Made by a program: the position numbers and the translations under genes. 64,000 bases of DNA. Source: Burkholderiaceae bacterium (GTDB lineage: Bacteria; Pseudomonadota; Gammaproteobacteria; Burkholderiales; Burkholderiaceae_C). The notes below the pieces were generated by a model. The model was not told where the DNA came from. It ran no database searches and worked only from the letters and a program-made list of their open reading frames with translations. This document shows positions 16,587-25,949 of this stretch, one piece after another (positions within the stretch are counted from its first letter, which is position 1; each line of letters begins with the position of its first letter). The stretch spans positions 170,364 to 234,363 of the forward strand of contig CAKKRJ010000001.1 in the NCBI GenBank assembly GCA_919902775.1, written 5' to 3'.

Positions 16587-19500
16587 TCAAGCACCCACGG
16601 GCAGGTGGTGCGGGGTTTGCAGGTTTTCGGCCAGGCGGTACAGCGCGGCGGCGTCCAGAATGAGCACCACGCGCCCATCGCCCAGAATACTGGCGCCACC
16701 GACGCCTGGCAGTGCGGCCAAGCGCGGGTGGATGTCTTTGGTGAACAGCTCTTGTCGACCCACAAACTCTTGTACCGAGACGCCCAGCGTGCGCTGCCCA
16801 TCGCTGAGCACCACCACGTAGCGGTGCGAATCGGATTCGGCAGGCGGGAAGCCCAGCACCTCTTCGAGCCGCACGATCGGCAGAAAGTTGCCTCTGAGCA
16901 AGATGGCTGTGCGTCCCTTGACCGTTTGGTACTCGTCCGGGCTGACCTCGACCAGTTCCGCCACGTAACGGCCGGGAATGGCCATGGTCTGGTTGGCGGT
17001 GTTGACCAGCAGCACTTCCTGCACCGCTGCCGACAGCGGCATTTGCATGGTGAAGGTGGTGCCACGGCCTACTTCAGAGTCCAGGTGGATGGTGCCACCC
17101 AGACGCATGACGCTGGTCCGCACCACATCCATGCCCACACCCCGGCCAGAGGTCTCGGTGACCACATCGGCGGTGCTGAAGGCCGGCCTGAAAATGTAGC
17201 TCAGGATGTCTTCCTTGCTCAACTGCAAGCTGTCTTCTTCTTTGACCAGACCACGTTCAACGGCCTTGCGGCGCACACGTTCGGGGTCAATGCCTTTGCC
17301 GTCGTCGACCACGCGGATGATGATGCGGCTGCCTTGTTGTTCGGCCTGGATGCGGATGACGGCTTCTTCTGCCTTGCCCGCCTGGCGGCGATCTTCGGGT
17401 TTTTCCACCCCATGGTCGGCGCTGTTGCGCACCATGTGCAGCAGTGGATCGGCCAGAGATTCCACCATGGCCTTGTCGATCTTGACTTCTTGTCCCAGCA
17501 ACTCCAGTCGGATCTGTTTGCCCTGGGCCAACGCCAGGTCGCGGACCATGCGCGGGAAGCGTTTGAAGACCAATTCAACGGGCACCACCCGCAGCCCCAT
17601 CACGCTGTCTTGCAGGCGGGACAGGGCGCCCTGGATCAGCGCGTCGGTTTCTTGCAAACGGCGCAGTTGGTCGTCCAGACCTTCGGCCAGTTGCTGCAGG
17701 TCATTGAGTCCGCTTTGCGTGTCTTTGTTTTGGCTTTCCTGCTCGTGGCGCAGGCGGTGCAGGCCTTCGCGCACGCGTTGGTCGCCAATGATGTGGGCCA
17801 ACTGGCCACGTACCAGCACCATTTCACCAATCTGATTCATGAACTGGTCGAGCATTTCGCCAGGAATACGGATCACATTGGACGAGGCGTTGGACGCCGC
17901 CGCAGCCGGTGCGGCAGCGGCACGTGCCGGTGTTGCAGCGGCTGGTGTCGGTGCGGCAACGGGCGCGGTGGCCACGGCAGGGGCTGCAGCTGCGGTTGGC
18001 GCAGCCTTGGCGGCTGGCGCAGCAGCAGACGCAGCAACGGGTGCAGCAGCCGGTGCTGGTGCGGCCGTCGCAGCGGTGGATGTTGGTGCCGCAGCTGGCG
18101 TTGGCGCAGACGTTGGCGGTGTGGTTTTTGCGGTGGAGGGCGCCTGAATGGGCTCCTTGCCCAGCTCGCCGAGCAACAGCACGTGGTTGGAGCTGTCATC
18201 GATGGCGAGCAGGTCTTGCTCGATGGACGCGCGGGGCATGGTCGAAATGAAGAGCATTTCGTACCAGCTCAGATCGTCCTCGATCAGCGTGCGGTTCGTG
18301 ATGACGCGCCCTTTTTCGTTGATCCATTCCAGAAAGGCCGTGGCGATGCTCTCGGACGATTCCAGGTGGGCCTTGATCAGGTACGCCTTGGAGCCGGCCT
18401 GGATCAGCTCCATCAGTTCGCGCGTGTTGTCGGGCGAGAGCAGTTCGACCAATTCGGCCGGGATGTGCATCGTCGCGACAAACTGGCGCACGTCGTCCAC
18501 CGGAGTTTCGCCCACGTCGTCGTGGGACCAGAGGTAGTCGCGAATGCGTTGGTGCAAGCGTTCGTCGGCCGCTTGCAGCGGCGCTTGCTTCAGGGGCTGG
18601 CGTCCGCTGGCGTTGAGCATGTCGCGGATGAGTTGCAGCGCATCGCGCGACAGCGTGATGACTTCGCTGTAGATGCCCTCCTGGTTGCGGCCTGCACGCG
18701 CAAAGGCGTCCACCAACAGCAGCGGCACATCGGTGTGTGATGTGGGATACAACGAGGCCAGGTAACCGTGAATGCGCGCAAAGCGTTGCGACAACTGGTT
18801 GGCGATTTCCTCGTCCTGCACATCGCCGGGTTCTTCCAGGGTGAGCAGCAATTCATCGACTTGCAGCAGATGGTGCAGCAGGTTTTCCTTGAGGGTTCGC
18901 GCCAGCACCTTGGCCAGCGATTCGCCGCCCAAGTCAACGCCCGTGGTCTCACCCAAGGTTTTGAGGTCATCGAGGAAGGCCACGATGACGTCCACCATGC
19001 GTTCGCCGTCGGCTTGCGAGATGTCTTCGGACACTGGCAGGGCCGCCAGAATGTCTTCAATACGGGTGTCCAGACCCGCATAGCCCAGGCTGTTGGAGCC
19101 TTTGAGCAGCCAGCCCAGGGGTTTTCGGATGTCGTTGGCCACGGCCAGAATTTGAGCCGCCTCTTGTTTGGTAGCAATCGAGTTGGCCAGGCGCTCCAGG
19201 ATGGGCAGGCCGTTGGTGAGCAGGCGCAAGAAGACTTCTTGGCGCGTGTCGACTGCGATCTTGGGGGCGGCTTTGGCGACGGGTTTGTTGGCCGTGCTGC
19301 GTGCAGCTGGGGCCGCTTCGCTGGCCTGGGGAGCATCGGTGCTGGCCGCGTCGTGGGCCGGCACAGTGGCTTCGGGCGTGGGTGCCGATGGGGGTGCAGC
19401 CGCCACCGGAGCGGTGCCAGCCGGCGCTGCCGCTTCCACCGCCTGGCCTTGGCTGACCATTTTGAAGGCACGTTCGAGTTCTTGCAGCAAGGTCGCAGGT

Positions 19501-19844
19501 TTTTCGCCGTCGGCGCGTTCGGCCACGGCTTTTTCGCACAATACCTTGATGGCGTCGAGCGAGCGCAGCAACAAATCCACCGTGTTTTTGTCCAGCGCAG
19601 CAACGCCCTCGCGCACCAGACCCAGCAGGTCTTCGCAGCGGTGGGCCACCGATTCGAGCGCACCCAGCTCCATGACCCGACTGAGGCCCTTGAGAGAGTG
19701 AAATGCCCTGAAAAGACCAGACACCTCTTCTGCGTTGAGTGACTCCGAGTCGGCCTTGACGAGCAAGGACTCAATGCTTTCGATGTGCTCTTCGGTCTCT
19801 ACTGCGTACTGCGCCCAGATGGTTTCTAGAAAATCGTCAGACAC
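16587..19844 (-). CDS. cheA: Chemotaxis histidine kinase CheA, enlarged
   Basis: The 1085-residue kinase of the chemotaxis array, well above the usual 650-750. Order: HPt domain with phospho-acceptor His49 (FRAFHSLKGLSR); Ala/Pro linker about 135-190; an unassigned helical middle region about 195-560; a second Ala/Pro linker about 565-650; dimerisation helices; HATPase (HMVRNSADHGVEKPEDR, DDGKGIDPE, GRGVGMDVV); and a C-terminal CheW-like P5 domain. There is no receiver domain. The start is a GTG with an AAGGAG site. The middle region might contain degenerate HPt or P2-like response-regulator docking domains. Downstream is cheW, upstream the orphan receiver. Confidence 0.96.
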   Translation of the reverse strand: MSDDFLETIWAQYAVETEEHIESIESLLVKADSESLNAEEVSGLFRAFHSLKGLSRVMELGALESVAHRCEDLLGLVREGVAALDKNTVDLLLRSLDAIKVLCEKAVAERADGEKPATLLQELERAFKMVSQGQAVEAAAPAGTAPVAAAPPSAPTPEATVPAHDAASTDAPQASEAAPAARSTANKPVAKAAPKIAVDTRQEVFLRLLTNGLPILERLANSIATKQEAAQILAVANDIRKPLGWLLKGSNSLGYAGLDTRIEDILAALPVSEDISQADGERMVDVIVAFLDDLKTLGETTGVDLGGESLAKVLARTLKENLLHHLLQVDELLLTLEEPGDVQDEEIANQLSQRFARIHGYLASLYPTSHTDVPLLLVDAFARAGRNQEGIYSEVITLSRDALQLIRDMLNASGRQPLKQAPLQAADERLHQRIRDYLWSHDDVGETPVDDVRQFVATMHIPAELVELLSPDNTRELMELIQAGSKAYLIKAHLESSESIATAFLEWINEKGRVITNRTLIEDDLSWYEMLFISTMPRASIEQDLLAIDDSSNHVLLLGELGKEPIQAPSTAKTTPPTSAPTPAAAPTSTAATAAPAPAAAPVAASAAAPAAKAAPTAAAAPAVATAPVAAPTPAAATPARAAAAPAAAASNASSNVIRIPGEMLDQFMNQIGEMVLVRGQLAHIIGDQRVREGLHRLRHEQESQNKDTQSGLNDLQQLAEGLDDQLRRLQETDALIQGALSRLQDSVMGLRVVPVELVFKRFPRMVRDLALAQGKQIRLELLGQEVKIDKAMVESLADPLLHMVRNSADHGVEKPEDRRQAGKAEEAVIRIQAEQQGSRIIIRVVDDGKGIDPERVRRKAVERGLVKEEDSLQLSKEDILSYIFRPAFSTADVVTETSGRGVGMDVVRTSVMRLGGTIHLDSEVGRGTTFTMQMPLSAAVQEVLLVNTANQTMAIPGRYVAELVEVSPDEYQTVKGRTAILLRGNFLPIVRLEEVLGFPPAESDSHRYVVVLSDGQRTLGVSVQEFVGRQELFTKDIHPRLAALPGVGGASILGDGRVVLILDAAALYRLAENLQTPHHLPVGA

Positions 19845-19893
19845 GGTCCCACACTCCTTTCGAGCTTAGTGTCGTGAAACAGGCATTGCCAGC

Positions 19894-20301
19894 TTACGAC
19901 AGGCCCAGCACGCGGCGTGAGGCAGTGACGATCTCATGGCCTTTTTTGGCATTGAGATCCAGACTCATGGCACCCGAGGGTTTGGCAATCACTTCGGCTG
20001 CGCCAAATTTGCGCGCCTCAATGGCTTGGGGTGAACCCGCCTGGGCCACCGAAGACACAATGATCACGGGCACTTTGCTCATCAGGCGCAGGCGCTTGAT
20101 GCACTCGATGCCGTCCATGTGCGGCATTTCAATGTCCAGCAACACCAGGTCGGGTGCGACTTCTTTGACTTTTTGCAGCGCCTCAAGGCCGTTGGTGGCC
20201 TCGCCTGCGACTTCAAAGTCGGGGTCTGATGTCACGATGCCACGCAGAAGGGCGCGCATCACGAAAGAGTCATCAACAATGAGTATGCGTTTCTTGGTCA
20301 T
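19894..20301 (-). CDS. CheB-type orphan receiver domain protein
   Basis: A 135-residue single receiver. The acidic pocket (VDDS), phospho-acceptor Asp56 (LLDIEMPHMDG) and conserved Lys107 are all present. The C-terminal sequence AKPSGAMSLDLNAKKGHEIV is the start of the linker found in CheB rather than the end of CheY, so it looks like a CheB that lost its methylesterase domain. The start is MTKKRILIVDD; the longer track start is unsupported. It sits between cheA and a complete cheB. It may act as the CheY-like output or as a phosphate sink. Confidence 0.9.
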   Translation of the reverse strand: MTKKRILIVDDSFVMRALLRGIVTSDPDFEVAGEATNGLEALQKVKEVAPDLVLLDIEMPHMDGIECIKRLRLMSKVPVIIVSSVAQAGSPQAIEARKFGAAEVIAKPSGAMSLDLNAKKGHEIVTASRRVLGLS

Positions 20302-20314
20302 GGGGCAATCTCTA

Positions 20315-21412
20315 TCAGGCAGAGGTTTTAAAAGAAAAAGTGTTGCGGCTCGCACACAAACGGGACAGGCGCATGCCAATGTCTTTGGGGGTCAGTATGG
20401 CACTGGCCAGGCCGGCATTGATGGTCGAAGACGGCATGCCGTCCACGATGCAGCTGTCTGGCTCCTGCGCCAGGACGTGCGCATTTTTGCGGGCCACTAG
20501 GTCTTTCGCGCCCAGCATGCCATCGCTGCCCATGCCGGTCATCACGACAGCCACCACCGGGCAGGAGGCGGCAGCAGCTGAGCGGAACAGCACATCGGCA
20601 TTGGGGTGGATGGTCGCTTGCGTATCGGTTTTTTGGTACAGCATCAGTTTGCCGGGAAACGGCTCACGCACCACCACATCGGTGCCGCCCTTGACGATCA
20701 CGACCATGCCGGGCTTGAGCTCCATCTGGTCCGTGCTCTCGACGATGTCGAGGCCGGTTTCGCTGCGCAAATGGGTGGCAAAACCGCTGGTGAACATGGG
20801 GGGCATGTGCTGCGCCACGACCATGGGGCAGGCCAGTCGGCCCATGTTTTTCAACACCATGGGCAAAGTGGCCGGGCCACCTGTGGAGATGCCCAGCACC
20901 ACCAGACCTGCGGACTGCACGCTGGGCACAGTGCGCAGCTTGGCCTGGGTCGTTGGGCCTTGGGTGGGGGCGGCACTGGAAGGGCTGCCGAACTGCCGCA
21001 AGCTGGTCAGGCGGGATTTCTTTTTGGCCCAATAGCGCAGTTTGTCCACCAGGTCGGCACCGATTTGCACGATGTCGAGCTGCACGAAAGAAGACTTTTT
21101 GGCAATGAAGTCGACCGCGCCCAACTCGAGTGCGCGGATGGTGGTGACCGAATTGCGTTCGGTCAGGCTGCTGAGCATGATGATTGGGCAGGGTGTGGCG
21201 GCCATGATCTGGCGCGTCGCTTCCAAGCCATCCATGATGGGCATTTCCACATCCATGGTGATCACGTCAGGGCGCAGTTCACGCGCCATGTCGACGCACA
21301 TTTGACCTGTCTTGGCTTCGCCCACCACTTCGATGTCGGGCTCGCTTTCGACCATTTTGCGGATGGCAATCCGCATGAAGGCCGAGTCGTCAGAAATGAG
21401 GAGTCGGATCAT
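20315..21412 (-). CDS. cheB: Chemotaxis response regulator / receptor methylesterase
   Basis: Removes methyl groups from receptors and is activated by CheA. Receiver residues 1-125 with phospho-Asp54; methylesterase domain about 165-350 with the catalytic triad Ser176 (GISTGGP), His202 (VAQHMPP) and Asp297 (MTGMGSDG). At 365 residues it is full length. Its ATG overlaps the cheR stop by 4 bp, so writer and eraser of receptor methylation are coupled. The neighbouring MCPs lack a visible C-terminal NWxxF tether, so CheB and CheR probably act without it. Confidence 0.97.
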   Translation of the reverse strand: MIRLLISDDSAFMRIAIRKMVESEPDIEVVGEAKTGQMCVDMARELRPDVITMDVEMPIMDGLEATRQIMAATPCPIIMLSSLTERNSVTTIRALELGAVDFIAKKSSFVQLDIVQIGADLVDKLRYWAKKKSRLTSLRQFGSPSSAAPTQGPTTQAKLRTVPSVQSAGLVVLGISTGGPATLPMVLKNMGRLACPMVVAQHMPPMFTSGFATHLRSETGLDIVESTDQMELKPGMVVIVKGGTDVVVREPFPGKLMLYQKTDTQATIHPNADVLFRSAAAASCPVVAVVMTGMGSDGMLGAKDLVARKNAHVLAQEPDSCIVDGMPSSTINAGLASAILTPKDIGMRLSRLCASRNTFSFKTSA

Positions 21413-22449
21413 ACGCGGGTGTCATTTCTCACGTACCACGGGCCGCCTTTGCCCAGACGTGATTCAAAATATTCGGGCGCCAGCATCTGGACCGAAGCCC
21501 CCAGCACGAGCACGCCACCGGGCGCCAGGGCTCGCGCGAGCATCTGTTGCACCGTGCGTTTGATCGAGTCTTCGAAATAAATCAGCACGTTGCGGCAAAA
21601 AATCAGATCCATGCCTGTGACGGGAGGGCGGGTGTTCATCAGGTTGAAGCGTTCAAAACGGGTGCATTGGCGAACCCATTCGCGGATCTTGAAGTAATTG
21701 ACCCCGGGCATGGCGTTGGCCGGCGCCATCTTGACGGGTTCGAACATGGTTTTCCAATCGTCGGGCAGGTTGCGAAACGAGCCCATGCCCAGGTCACCAT
21801 ACATGGCAGCGCGCGCAGTGCGCAAGGCCTGGTTGGAGATGTCGGAGCCAAATACGAACAAGCCCCAATTCGATTCGGGCACCAGTTTGCCTTCAAACAT
21901 CCGTGCGTAACCGGCTTTTTGCATGGCACGCAGGGCAGAAAAGGTGAGGTCATAAACCTCTTCACCCGTGGAACTGGCCGCAGACCAGACCTGCAACTGC
22001 TTCTGGTTTTTGCGCAAATTCAGCAGGTGCGGCAGGATCTCGTCGGCGAGCATGCTCATGAGGTCAGGGTCGCGGCAGAAATAGGTTTCGTGCACGGTCA
22101 AGTTTTCGACCAGCGACTGCCATTCAGAGTGCTCGGGAGAGCAACTGTTCATGCTCTCGACCCAGTCCTTCAGGGTGGACATGGGCATGTCTTTGAAAAT
22201 GCGCACCAGTTTGCGCTCAACCAGCGTGCCGGGTTTGATGCCGAAACGGGTTTCCACGCCAGCCATCAACTCGTTGATGAGCTGCAGCAAAGCGCGGGAC
22301 TGGCTGGGCTCGTCCACTTTGTTGAAAGCGGGCATCACCGGTTGGGCGGTGAAGACGGGAGGGGGCGCAGCCGCTGTCACGGCACGTGCGGTGTCCACCG
22401 CAGTGCGCATCTGACTGAGCAGGTCATTGACTTTTTTGTCTTGTTTCAC
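21409..22449 (-). CDS. cheR: Chemotaxis protein methyltransferase
   Basis: Uses SAM to methylate receptor glutamates. The typical CheR parts are TVHETYFCRDPDLM (N-terminal domain to SAM site), VWSAASSTGEEVYDL, FGSDISNQAL and FDLIFCRNVLIYF-like MDLIFCRNVLIYFEDSIKR. At 346 residues it carries about 60 extra N-terminal residues that are Ala/Pro rich. The start codon is GTG, just after the stop of the triple-CheW gene. It overlaps cheB by 4 bp. Confidence 0.96.
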   Translation of the reverse strand: MKQDKKVNDLLSQMRTAVDTARAVTAAAPPPVFTAQPVMPAFNKVDEPSQSRALLQLINELMAGVETRFGIKPGTLVERKLVRIFKDMPMSTLKDWVESMNSCSPEHSEWQSLVENLTVHETYFCRDPDLMSMLADEILPHLLNLRKNQKQLQVWSAASSTGEEVYDLTFSALRAMQKAGYARMFEGKLVPESNWGLFVFGSDISNQALRTARAAMYGDLGMGSFRNLPDDWKTMFEPVKMAPANAMPGVNYFKIREWVRQCTRFERFNLMNTRPPVTGMDLIFCRNVLIYFEDSIKRTVQQMLARALAPGGVLVLGASVQMLAPEYFESRLGKGGPWYVRNDTRV

Positions 22450-22456
22450 AGAGGGT

Positions 22457-23860
22457 TTACTTGTTTTGGCGTTGTGCCGCCAAGGTGAGTGGAGCCAAAG
22501 TGATGAGCGAAATCAATTCGCCATCGAGTTTGCCGACTTCGTTGAGGTAGTCGTTTTGTTGGTTTCTGACCGGCGTGATGTTGCGTTCTTCGATGTCGAT
22601 CACGCGCTCGATGCGGTCTACGATCAGCGCCCAAGGTTCATTGTCCACGCGCACGACCACGTACGACGATGTTTCCAGGGGGTGCACGCCGAGCATGCTG
22701 CGCAGGTCGATCACGGGGGCGATTTCGCCCTTGATCTGAATCACACCACTGAGGCTCTTGTCGCCTTCGGGCAGGTCCACACTGGCGGTGTATTCTTCTA
22801 CACGGTCCACCATGGACAGTGGCAAGGCGCAGCGCTCGTTGCCCAATCGGAAGGACAGCATTCGACGCACTGCGCTGAGTGCCAGATGGTTGTTGTGTAG
22901 CATGAACGTGGTTTGCTGGGTCAAAAAGCGCTGGTAGTGGGCAATGGCCTGAGGAGACAGCAAGCCGGTCATCGACAGCAGTCCCGTCATGTGCCCATTG
23001 CGGGTGGTTGCACCACGGAGGTAGCCTTCCAACTGCGCGTCATTGGCGCCAGCCACGGCCTGAACGGCATCGCGGGCATAGCGTTCAATGCCCACGATCG
23101 TGGTCACGCTGACACCCAGTTGCAGGCCTTGCACTTTCACCACCAAAACGAAGCGGGCTGGGGTGGTTTGGGCTCGGCCCAACAAGCCACCCAGCGAAAC
23201 CACCAGCAGGGCTTGGCCACGCAGCTCCATCAGTCCCAACACCTCGGGGCCAGACCCGGGCAATTGGGTCAGCGCAGCGATTTCAACGATTTCCTGCACA
23301 TGGGCCATGTGTAGGGCATAGGTTTCATCGCTGTCTTCAACGGTGACCGTGGCCATGTCCAGGCTGGACTGTGCACTGTCGGCGGCGCGGTTGTCCTGGT
23401 TCGAATCAAAGCCGATCAGTCCGCCGCCGCCTTCAGGCACGCCGATGGGATCCATGTCGCGCATGTCGAGCGACTGTTCATCCAGCAGCAGCACCATGCG
23501 TTCGTTCAGGCTGAATTCTCCACTGATCAGGTTGCGCTTGGCGGGATCCACATAAGGTGTGACCAGCGCGTCGTCCAGAGTGATCTTGTTGTGCACGCGG
23601 TCCACTTGCAGCGCGATGTTCTCATGCCCGGTCATGACGACCAGCAAGTTGCCACGGCTGTCGGCCGAGCGTGCAGGCATGCCCAGACGCAGCGCCAGAT
23701 CGATTTTGAGCAGCACCGTACCGGCCACATTGACCAGGCCTTCCACCTCAGCCGGTGCATAGGGCAGGGGGGTGATGGCCAAGGGCTCCAGCACTTGGCT
23801 CACCGCTGAGGCACGCAGTGCGAAGCGGCTGTCCTGAATGTCAAAAAGTACCAGTTCCAT
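22457..23860 (-). CDS. Multi-domain CheW protein (three CheW domains)
   Basis: A 467-residue scaffold with three consecutive CheW-like domains: about 1-140 (ELVLFDIQDSRFALRASAVSQVLEP), about 165-300 (VTVEDSDETYALHMAHVQEIVE) and about 330-460 (LSFRLGNERCALPLSMVDRVEEY...IDLRSMLGV). The start is the ATG of ELVLFDIQ; 26 residues of the track ORF upstream are dropped. It lies between the MCP and cheR. Multi-CheW proteins are thought to alter array geometry. With the single CheW at the operon end and the CheA P5 domain there are five CheW folds in one gene block. Confidence 0.9.
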   Translation of the reverse strand: MELVLFDIQDSRFALRASAVSQVLEPLAITPLPYAPAEVEGLVNVAGTVLLKIDLALRLGMPARSADSRGNLLVVMTGHENIALQVDRVHNKITLDDALVTPYVDPAKRNLISGEFSLNERMVLLLDEQSLDMRDMDPIGVPEGGGGLIGFDSNQDNRAADSAQSSLDMATVTVEDSDETYALHMAHVQEIVEIAALTQLPGSGPEVLGLMELRGQALLVVSLGGLLGRAQTTPARFVLVVKVQGLQLGVSVTTIVGIERYARDAVQAVAGANDAQLEGYLRGATTRNGHMTGLLSMTGLLSPQAIAHYQRFLTQQTTFMLHNNHLALSAVRRMLSFRLGNERCALPLSMVDRVEEYTASVDLPEGDKSLSGVIQIKGEIAPVIDLRSMLGVHPLETSSYVVVRVDNEPWALIVDRIERVIDIEERNITPVRNQQNDYLNEVGKLDGELISLITLAPLTLAAQRQNK

Positions 23861-23879
23861 GGTGTGAGGTCTCGGCGCC

Positions 23880-25385
23880 TTAGGTGCTGAACTTGGTGAT
23901 TTCGCGGCGGGTGGAGTCGGCCACCTTGGACAACTCAATCATGGCGGCGGCCAATTCTTCCGAAGCAGCAGAGTTGCTGCGGGCGATGTGTTCCAGGTTC
24001 TCTACGCTGCCGTTGATTTCCTGGATCATGCGGGTTTGCTCTTCGACCGCTGCCGAAATGCGCTGCAGCATGCCGTCGGTCTGTTCGGAAGACTTGACGA
24101 TCAGTTCCATGTCCGAGCTGACTTCTTTGACCGCGACCACGGCTTGTTTGGCCTGCACGCTGGCTTGCTGGATCAATTGCGTGATTTCCTTGGTGCTGTC
24201 GGCACTGCTGGCCGCCAGTTTGCCCACTTCGTCGGCCACCACCGCAAAACCTTTGCCATGTTCTCCGGCGCGCGCGGCTTCGATGGCGGCATTCAGAGAC
24301 AGCAGGTTGGTTTTGTTGGCGATCTTTTCAATCACGTCGGTGATCTTGTTGATCTTTTCGGAACTCAAGGCAATGCCGTTGACCACATCCACCATCTGCA
24401 CCATTTTGTGCTGACCATCGCGCACGATCTGGGTCGACTCCTGGGCCTGACGGCTGGCGTGTTCGGTGTTGGAGGAGATGTCGCTCACGGCCGCCGCGGT
24501 TTGGCGAATGGCGCTGAGCATGTGGCTGATGAACTGGGTTTGGCTTTGGGCGCCATCGGCCAGTTGACCAATCGCCGTGCTCGATTCATTGGCGGCACCG
24601 GCCACCTGCTGCGCGTTGTCGCCCAGCTGTAGCATGGATTGGGCCAAAGAGGACAGAGACAGGTTGATGTCGTCCTTGAGCTTGCCCAGTGCGCCCTCAC
24701 CTTGGGCCGTGACCCGGTTGCTCAGGTCGCCGCGCGAGACACCGTCCATCACGCGCACCACGTCGCTGATCAGGGTGTCCAGTACCTCGGTGGTGCTGCG
24801 GGCATCGGTCAGGATGTCCAGAAACTCGCCAGACTGACCTTGTGTGGACAGCCGCAGATCGAAGTTGCCTTGCGCCATGCCGCGCATGCTCTGGCTCAAC
24901 ATGTGCACGGTGGTGGCCATGTTTTTTTGCACCAGGGCGATTTGAGTCAGCACCTGGGGAAACAGGCCGCGCAGACCGGTGGGTTGGGGTTGGCGCGAAA
25001 AATCACCGGCGCCCATGCGCGAGACCACGGTCATGGATTCGCGAAACACCGCCTCGATCTGATCGAGCACTTCGTTCACACGCCAAGCGGCATCGACCAG
25101 ACGGCCCTGGGTCGGGATGCCGGTGATGCGTGCTTCCAGCTGGCCACGTGCGGCCTCGCTCAACACATGGGTGATGCGTTGCAGTTGGGCATCTTCCCGG
25201 CGGTAGGCCCGGATGCCCGCAATCAGAAACACGGCGATTGCGCCCAACAAGGCCCACAAGAGCTGGTTGTCCTGGGCTTGCCAGACGGCCACACCGGCGG
25301 CGACCAGGCCCAGTGTGCACGCAAGCCCCAGCAGCAGCAGGGCACTGAAATCAAAGTGCTTGGAGGTCGAGGATGAAGCGCTCAT
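23880..25385 (-). CDS. Methyl-accepting chemotaxis protein without periplasmic domain
   Basis: A 501-residue receptor. Two membrane helices (about 14-34 and 42-60) follow each other with almost no periplasmic loop, then HAMP-like segments and a cytoplasmic signalling domain with the hairpin tip [39 protein letters not shown]. It ends [10 protein letters not shown] with no NWxxF tether. Its start overlaps the PAS gene by 35 bp. The lack of a ligand domain plus the coupled cytoplasmic PAS protein suggests a two-piece Aer-type energy sensor. Confidence 0.94.
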   Translation of the reverse strand: MSASSSTSKHFDFSALLLLGLACTLGLVAAGVAVWQAQDNQLLWALLGAIAVFLIAGIRAYRREDAQLQRITHVLSEAARGQLEARITGIPTQGRLVDAAWRVNEVLDQIEAVFRESMTVVSRMGAGDFSRQPQPTGLRGLFPQVLTQIALVQKNMATTVHMLSQSMRGMAQGNFDLRLSTQGQSGEFLDILTDARSTTEVLDTLISDVVRVMDGVSRGDLSNRVTAQGEGALGKLKDDINLSLSSLAQSMLQLGDNAQQVAGAANESSTAIGQLADGAQSQTQFISHMLSAIRQTAAAVSDISSNTEHASRQAQESTQIVRDGQHKMVQMVDVVNGIALSSEKINKITDVIEKIANKTNLLSLNAAIEAARAGEHGKGFAVVADEVGKLAASSADSTKEITQLIQQASVQAKQAVVAVKEVSSDMELIVKSSEQTDGMLQRISAAVEEQTRMIQEINGSVENLEHIARSNSAASEELAAAMIELSKVADSTRREITKFST

Positions 25386-25881
25386 AGCTCACGCCCTTTT
25401 CTTGAAGGAGATTGTGCATGTGGGACAGCGATGCGGCGATGGCATCGCGGCTTCCCGCGTTTTGTTCGATTTGCAGAAGTTCCCGGTACAGCGGTGCGAT
25501 CACGCTGACGGCCTTGGCGTTCGGCTTGCGGCGCACCGAGTAATAGCCCACGACGTGACCTTGCGCATCGCGCGAGGGGGTCACATTGGCCAGCACCCAG
25601 TAGAACGAACCGTCTTTGCAGAGGTTTTTCACATAGGCAAAGATTTCCTGCCCGTTTTCCAGGTGCTGCCACAACAACTTGAAGACGCAGCGGGGCATGT
25701 CGGGGTGCCGGATCAGATTGTGCTGTTTGCCCAGGCACTCTGATTCCGTGAACCCTGAAAATTCAATGAAGATCTGGTTGCCGTAGGTGAGACGGCCTTT
25801 CAGATCGGTCTTGGAGACGATGAAATCATCGTCCCGCATGACCCTTTCATTTTGGCTCGGTTGAATGTGTTGTCGTGCCAT
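25351..25881 (-). CDS. PAS-domain protein, Aer-like sensor subunit
   Basis: A 176-residue cytoplasmic protein with one Aer-type PAS domain: [23 protein letters not shown] then [19 protein letters not shown] are the signature parts of the FAD-binding PAS of Aer. The start is MARQHIQPS with an AGAGGA site; 16 upstream track residues are dropped. It overlaps the MCP by 35 bp, which implies coupled and stoichiometric synthesis. I infer that it binds FAD and signals redox state through the MCP next to it. FAD binding is not shown by sequence alone. Confidence 0.9.
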   Translation of the reverse strand: MARQHIQPSQNERVMRDDDFIVSKTDLKGRLTYGNQIFIEFSGFTESECLGKQHNLIRHPDMPRCVFKLLWQHLENGQEIFAYVKNLCKDGSFYWVLANVTPSRDAQGHVVGYYSVRRKPNAKAVSVIAPLYRELLQIEQNAGSRDAIAASLSHMHNLLQEKGVSYERFILDLQAL

Positions 25882-25949
25882 AGCATCCTCTGGTGTTGAT
25901 CGGGCCGCGGTGTGCTGGCTTGGTGACAAGCAAGCCGCGGGGTGGGTTT

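Noticed and set aside
16572-18740. Long plus-strand ORF of 722 codons
   Set aside because: Antisense shadow of cheA: His/Gln/Arg-rich low-complexity translation with no family features, caused by high GC.
25897-25923. Sigma28-like site CCAAGCCA-N11-CCCGATCA before the PAS gene
   Set aside because: The -35 lacks the leading T, and the start point would fall inside the ribosome-binding site of the PAS gene, so it is probably chance.
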